From an uncultured Candidatus Saccharibacteria bacterium (lineage in GTDB: Bacteria; Patescibacteria; Saccharimonadia; Saccharimonadales; CAMLKC01): 33,901 nt of DNA. Numbering within the stretch: position 1 is the first letter of the stretch; each line of letters starts with the position of its first letter. Below, piece by piece: positions 31,110 through 33,901 of the stretch. The stretch lies in contig CAMLDM010000007.1 in the NCBI GenBank assembly GCA_946479025.1, positions 1 through 33,901 on the forward strand, read 5' to 3'. The notes beneath the pieces are model-generated. The model was not told the DNA's origin. It made no database searches and was given only the letters and a program-made list of their open reading frames with translations. A program made the position numbers and the translations under genes.

Positions 31110-33278
31110 TTAGAAACGAGGCGGCAGTTCGACGGAATACACCGTTTGAGCCTTGTTGTTCCCCGAGGCCTGTAGCTGCGCCCACAAAAATGCGTCCGGG
31201 CGAAGATTGAAGCGCTCCGCAGGATCACCACCGTCCGTACCGGCCGTCCTATTAAGAAGCAACCTGTCAGTAACAACCGGCCCATTTACTTCAAGCGCGT
31301 CATTGCACTTATTTACTGTCAGATTACCTGTAAAGTTGCTGCAGGTATTAATCGTTCCGTTTGCCACCAGCCAGGAGTCAATGTGAGTCACGTTGTCCTT
31401 GATATTGATGTCTTTAGCGATAATCACCACCTGCGGAATATCCCTGAGGTTATTGAACATGGCGGAGCTGTAGTTGATATTGCCAGAAATCGTTACGGTG
31501 CCCGAGGCGACGATAACTACCGACTTTCCTTCCGGAATATTTCCCCCGCTAATAGTAAGATTATCCGCCGTGCGTACCTGTATCGGATCGCCCGTATCAA
31601 ACGTCAGGCTGGCAAGGTTCACGCTGCTGCTGCCCACAGGCTGTTTGTTTTGCAAGGCCTCAAAGTACGGCGCAATTCCCGGCAGCGGCCGGAAATTCGT
31701 CGGCGTGGTGTAGTTTCCAAATGCGTCCGCGCCTGTTTCGTCCTTATTGGCGAACGTAAACTTACTCCATGCCGACTGGTTGTCGTTCGTCTGGTCGTTC
31801 GTGCCGGCCCCGGAGGCAAATCGTGTGTTCGTGCCCGCCGAGAAGGCACCATATTCCACCCAGCTGCCGAAGGTCTTGTTGGTGCCACTAACATTCTTTA
31901 TATCCGTACTCGTCTCAATCCTTCCGCGTGTCGCCACGTCGCCGCCCCACACCTGCACTTTCGGCTTCTTGCTCACCGTCATACATACCATGGCACTGTG
32001 CCGCCAAACCGGACTTGCGGCCGGCGTCGGCTTACTGACGGAGGCCACGAAACAAACTTTCGTCCCCGCCGGAATATTATTGGGCGCGGTATACGTATAC
32101 TCCGGATCGAACACGGTTGAGGGCGATTTGAATATGTACTTATCATCCCGCTGCACGGTGTTACATGATATCCGTTGAGTAGACGTGAACGCATCACACG
32201 GATCACTGGCACTGTCACGCGCCTGCACCTGAGCGGCGCTGAGCGTCGTATCCGGATCGAAGTGATATTCCGTTAGTCGCCAATCGGTTTCGCTGCTGTT
32301 CGGACCTTCATCTGTCTGCTCGACGGTATTTTCGACGGTCGCCTTTCCTCCTGCGGCAATTGAGCTCTGGTTGAGTGTCGCTGTCGGTCTTAGATTGAAG
32401 ATATTATTGACGTGGATACGCACCGAAAGTGTTACTGAGTTTTGATCACACTTGTTAATATTTAGTTTTTTCGGCGGATACGTATACAGATTGTTCACGT
32501 AACACTGGTACGTATTGTAGTAATACGTATTATAGCCGCGCAGTGTGAATTTTATTTTTACTTCAACGTCTTCTGTCAGACCGTTTGGCGAATTCGAAAC
32601 GAAAGTGAATTTTGTCGGCGGAGCGAACCAGTAGCGGGTGCTCGACTGTCGCGCGGTGCCGATATACGAACCTATGGCTGTTCCGGTAATGTGGCCGTCC
32701 CCTTGAACAACCTGAATACCGTCGATCCTAAACCGCGTGTCGGTGAGAGCCGGCCAGTTGGTACCGCCACCCATGGGGTTTGGCTTGCGGTCGTTGGCAT
32801 TACTAAGACTTTTCACTACGCGCGGATCAGTCAGTTTATAGTCCGCGCCGGCACCGTCGGGAGATACCAGACCGGCACAAAGGAACTTGATCATGTTCAG
32901 CTGCAGCGGAACCGTCTTGGTGCCGTAATCAACCACGATCGGCGCTGTCCGGGAGCTATTGTTTACCGTTGCCGTATCAGCGAGCGATAGCCACTGCTTG
33001 CCCTTGTATGACGGTGCGCCGTTGATTGACTGCCGTGCACCATGGCCCGCCGCGCGCTCCTCCCTCACACCGGCATAACATTCTTTTTCCCAGTCAATCG
33101 CTTGCTGTACGCCACCGTAAAGCTTAGCGTTCAGCTCGGCGGTAGTATACGGAGCAGTTGCCAGCGCTGCGTGCGTATCTTTTGTCATAAAGGCAGCCGC
33201 AAAGAAGCTCATTGTCACAAGCGCCAACATAACAAGGCTGGTCGCGCGTATCCTAAGCCGAATTTGCCTTATGATCAT
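31110..33278 (-). CDS. large secreted/surface protein at the head of the pilus cluster
   Basis: 722 residues. N-terminal membrane/secretion signal at about 12-40 with possible cleavage near THAALA. Residues about 90-320 are beta-rich with Trp/Tyr and Cys. The region at about 300-450 looks like a repeated beta-sandwich (TATLNQSSIAAGG). The C-terminal 200 residues have a right-handed beta-repeat feel (NLTISGGNIPEGKSVVIVAS, VTISGNINY, NINIKDNVTHIDSWLVANG). The final segment (VNGPVVTDRLLLNRTAG... FNLRPDAFLWA) appears to be a conserved end-domain. It may be a pilus-associated adhesin in the PilY1 role, by position only. Function not recognised. Confidence 0.7.
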   Translation of the reverse strand: MIIRQIRLRIRATSLVMLALVTMSFFAAAFMTKDTHAALATAPYTTAELNAKLYGGVQQAIDWEKECYAGVREERAAGHGARQSINGAPSYKGKQWLSLADTATVNNSSRTAPIVVDYGTKTVPLQLNMIKFLCAGLVSPDGAGADYKLTDPRVVKSLSNANDRKPNPMGGGTNWPALTDTRFRIDGIQVVQGDGHITGTAIGSYIGTARQSSTRYWFAPPTKFTFVSNSPNGLTEDVEVKIKFTLRGYNTYYYNTYQCYVNNLYTYPPKKLNINKCDQNSVTLSVRIHVNNIFNLRPTATLNQSSIAAGGKATVENTVEQTDEGPNSSETDWRLTEYHFDPDTTLSAAQVQARDSASDPCDAFTSTQRISCNTVQRDDKYIFKSPSTVFDPEYTYTAPNNIPAGTKVCFVASVSKPTPAASPVWRHSAMVCMTVSKKPKVQVWGGDVATRGRIETSTDIKNVSGTNKTFGSWVEYGAFSAGTNTRFASGAGTNDQTNDNQSAWSKFTFANKDETGADAFGNYTTPTNFRPLPGIAPYFEALQNKQPVGSSSVNLASLTFDTGDPIQVRTADNLTISGGNIPEGKSVVIVASGTVTISGNINYSSAMFNNLRDIPQVVIIAKDINIKDNVTHIDSWLVANGTINTCSNFTGNLTVNKCNDALEVNGPVVTDRLLLNRTAGTDGGDPAERFNLRPDAFLWAQLQASGNNKAQTVYSVELPPRF

Positions 33279-33859
33279 TGTTTATGCTCCTGCTGAAATT
33301 TATCTGCCGCATCGCTTCCCTCTGAGACACGCTGATCCCCTAGTTTCTCGTTCTCCTGGGCCTGTTTTGCGTTCTCTTCGAGAAATGCCACGTTTTCACG
33401 CAGAGCTTTCACCGGTATGAGGCTGACCGTAAACGCGCTGCTGAACCCCACGACAGGGTCGTATACTTGGTCGAGCTTGTTCATCATATCGCGGCTGGCC
33501 TTTGCGTCGCCCGTCGCGAGATCGTACTGCAGTACAATATAAAGACAGTTCGGATCGTGATCAAAATCTTTCAGCGCGGTTATGTTATTTACTACCGACG
33601 CCAGTGCAACCTGATCGTTTTTGGCAAGCGGCTTGTTTGCCCCACGGATAACCGAAGGCGAGCACACATGAGAAACGACGACTTTTTGCTGAGTCCCATT
33701 ATTTTTACTATCATCGGCTTTTCGAACCATCCACAAGGAAGCCACGGCCGCAGCAATCAGCAGCGCTGCCACTACGCCAGCAAATATCCATCGTTTTTTG
33801 TGCGACATCCCCGCACGTGAACCAGTAGGCTGCTGAGTTGGAGTTTCGTTCAATGCCAT
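33275..33859 (-). CDS. single-pass membrane protein ahead of the surface protein
   Basis: 194 residues. Short N-terminal tail, one membrane helix (about 25-46), then an extracellular domain with two Cys (VVSHVCSPSVIR and DPNCLYIV) that could form a disulphide, and a charged coiled-coil-like C-terminus. It overlaps the 722-residue gene by 4 nt (ATGA), so both are translated together. A possible AAGAGA ribosome site precedes ATG 33859. Function unknown. Confidence 0.6.
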   Translation of the reverse strand: MALNETPTQQPTGSRAGMSHKKRWIFAGVVAALLIAAAVASLWMVRKADDSKNNGTQQKVVVSHVCSPSVIRGANKPLAKNDQVALASVVNNITALKDFDHDPNCLYIVLQYDLATGDAKASRDMMNKLDQVYDPVVGFSSAFTVSLIPVKALRENVAFLEENAKQAQENEKLGDQRVSEGSDAADKFQQEHKQ

Positions 33860-33901
33860 GTCTCTTATGCTTATAATTGCTTACCACCATCATACCACGA
33901 C

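Overview
The window looks like a chromosomal segment of a Candidatus Patescibacteria (CPR) organism, most likely Saccharibacteria (TM7). This rests on gene content and order, not on a database match. There is a compact gene layout with many overlaps, a single-membrane-type type IV pilus cluster (PilM, N, O, B, T, C, D and pilins, with no PilP/PilQ secretin genes seen), several wHTH-nucleotidyltransferase-like, degenerate MBL-fold and Nudix proteins, and a lone PyrB. Stops are consistent with the standard bacterial code, since TGA is used as a stop.

Layout. (1) 1-4072: a Nudix-RNase H fusion running off the left edge, a candidate structured RNA (771-919), an M50 site-2 protease, a wHTH-Nudix protein, rpmB with its promoter and terminator, a degenerate MBL-fold protein and a wHTH/nucleotidyltransferase-like protein. 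(2) 4073-7905: a tightly packed leftward operon thrS, 5'-nucleotidase-like HAD, alkyltransferase-like protein, miaA. It is preceded by a T-box-like leader whose UGGA bulge fits the discriminator of the tRNA-Thr in this window. Its promoter shares one palindromic -35 hexamer with a divergent tRNA-Val promoter. (3) 7941-12083: tRNA-Val, a protein with an internally duplicated domain, a 39-codon small ORF, nrdR, and a glycosyltransferase plus small membrane protein that appear to be co-transcribed with tRNA-Thr and tRNA-Gly. (4) 12366-19451: tRNA-Asp, HAD phosphatase, pyrB, superoxide dismutase, a membrane-anchored parvulin-like foldase, a bPH2 membrane protein, an FAD monooxygenase, tRNA-Arg, ndk and a Xer recombinase. 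(5) 19453-33859: type IV pilus assembly genes, all leftward, in at least four transcription units: surface proteins; pilM-N-O-78aa-pilB-T-C; pilA; pilD followed by the minor pilins, which have their own promoter.

A recurring feature is the promoter-to-start distance. In several first-in-operon genes the -10 hexamer sits only 6-8 nt before the ATG, which predicts leaderless mRNAs. Genes inside operons usually carry a Shine-Dalgarno sequence. All functional calls come from motif reading alone; no search was run.
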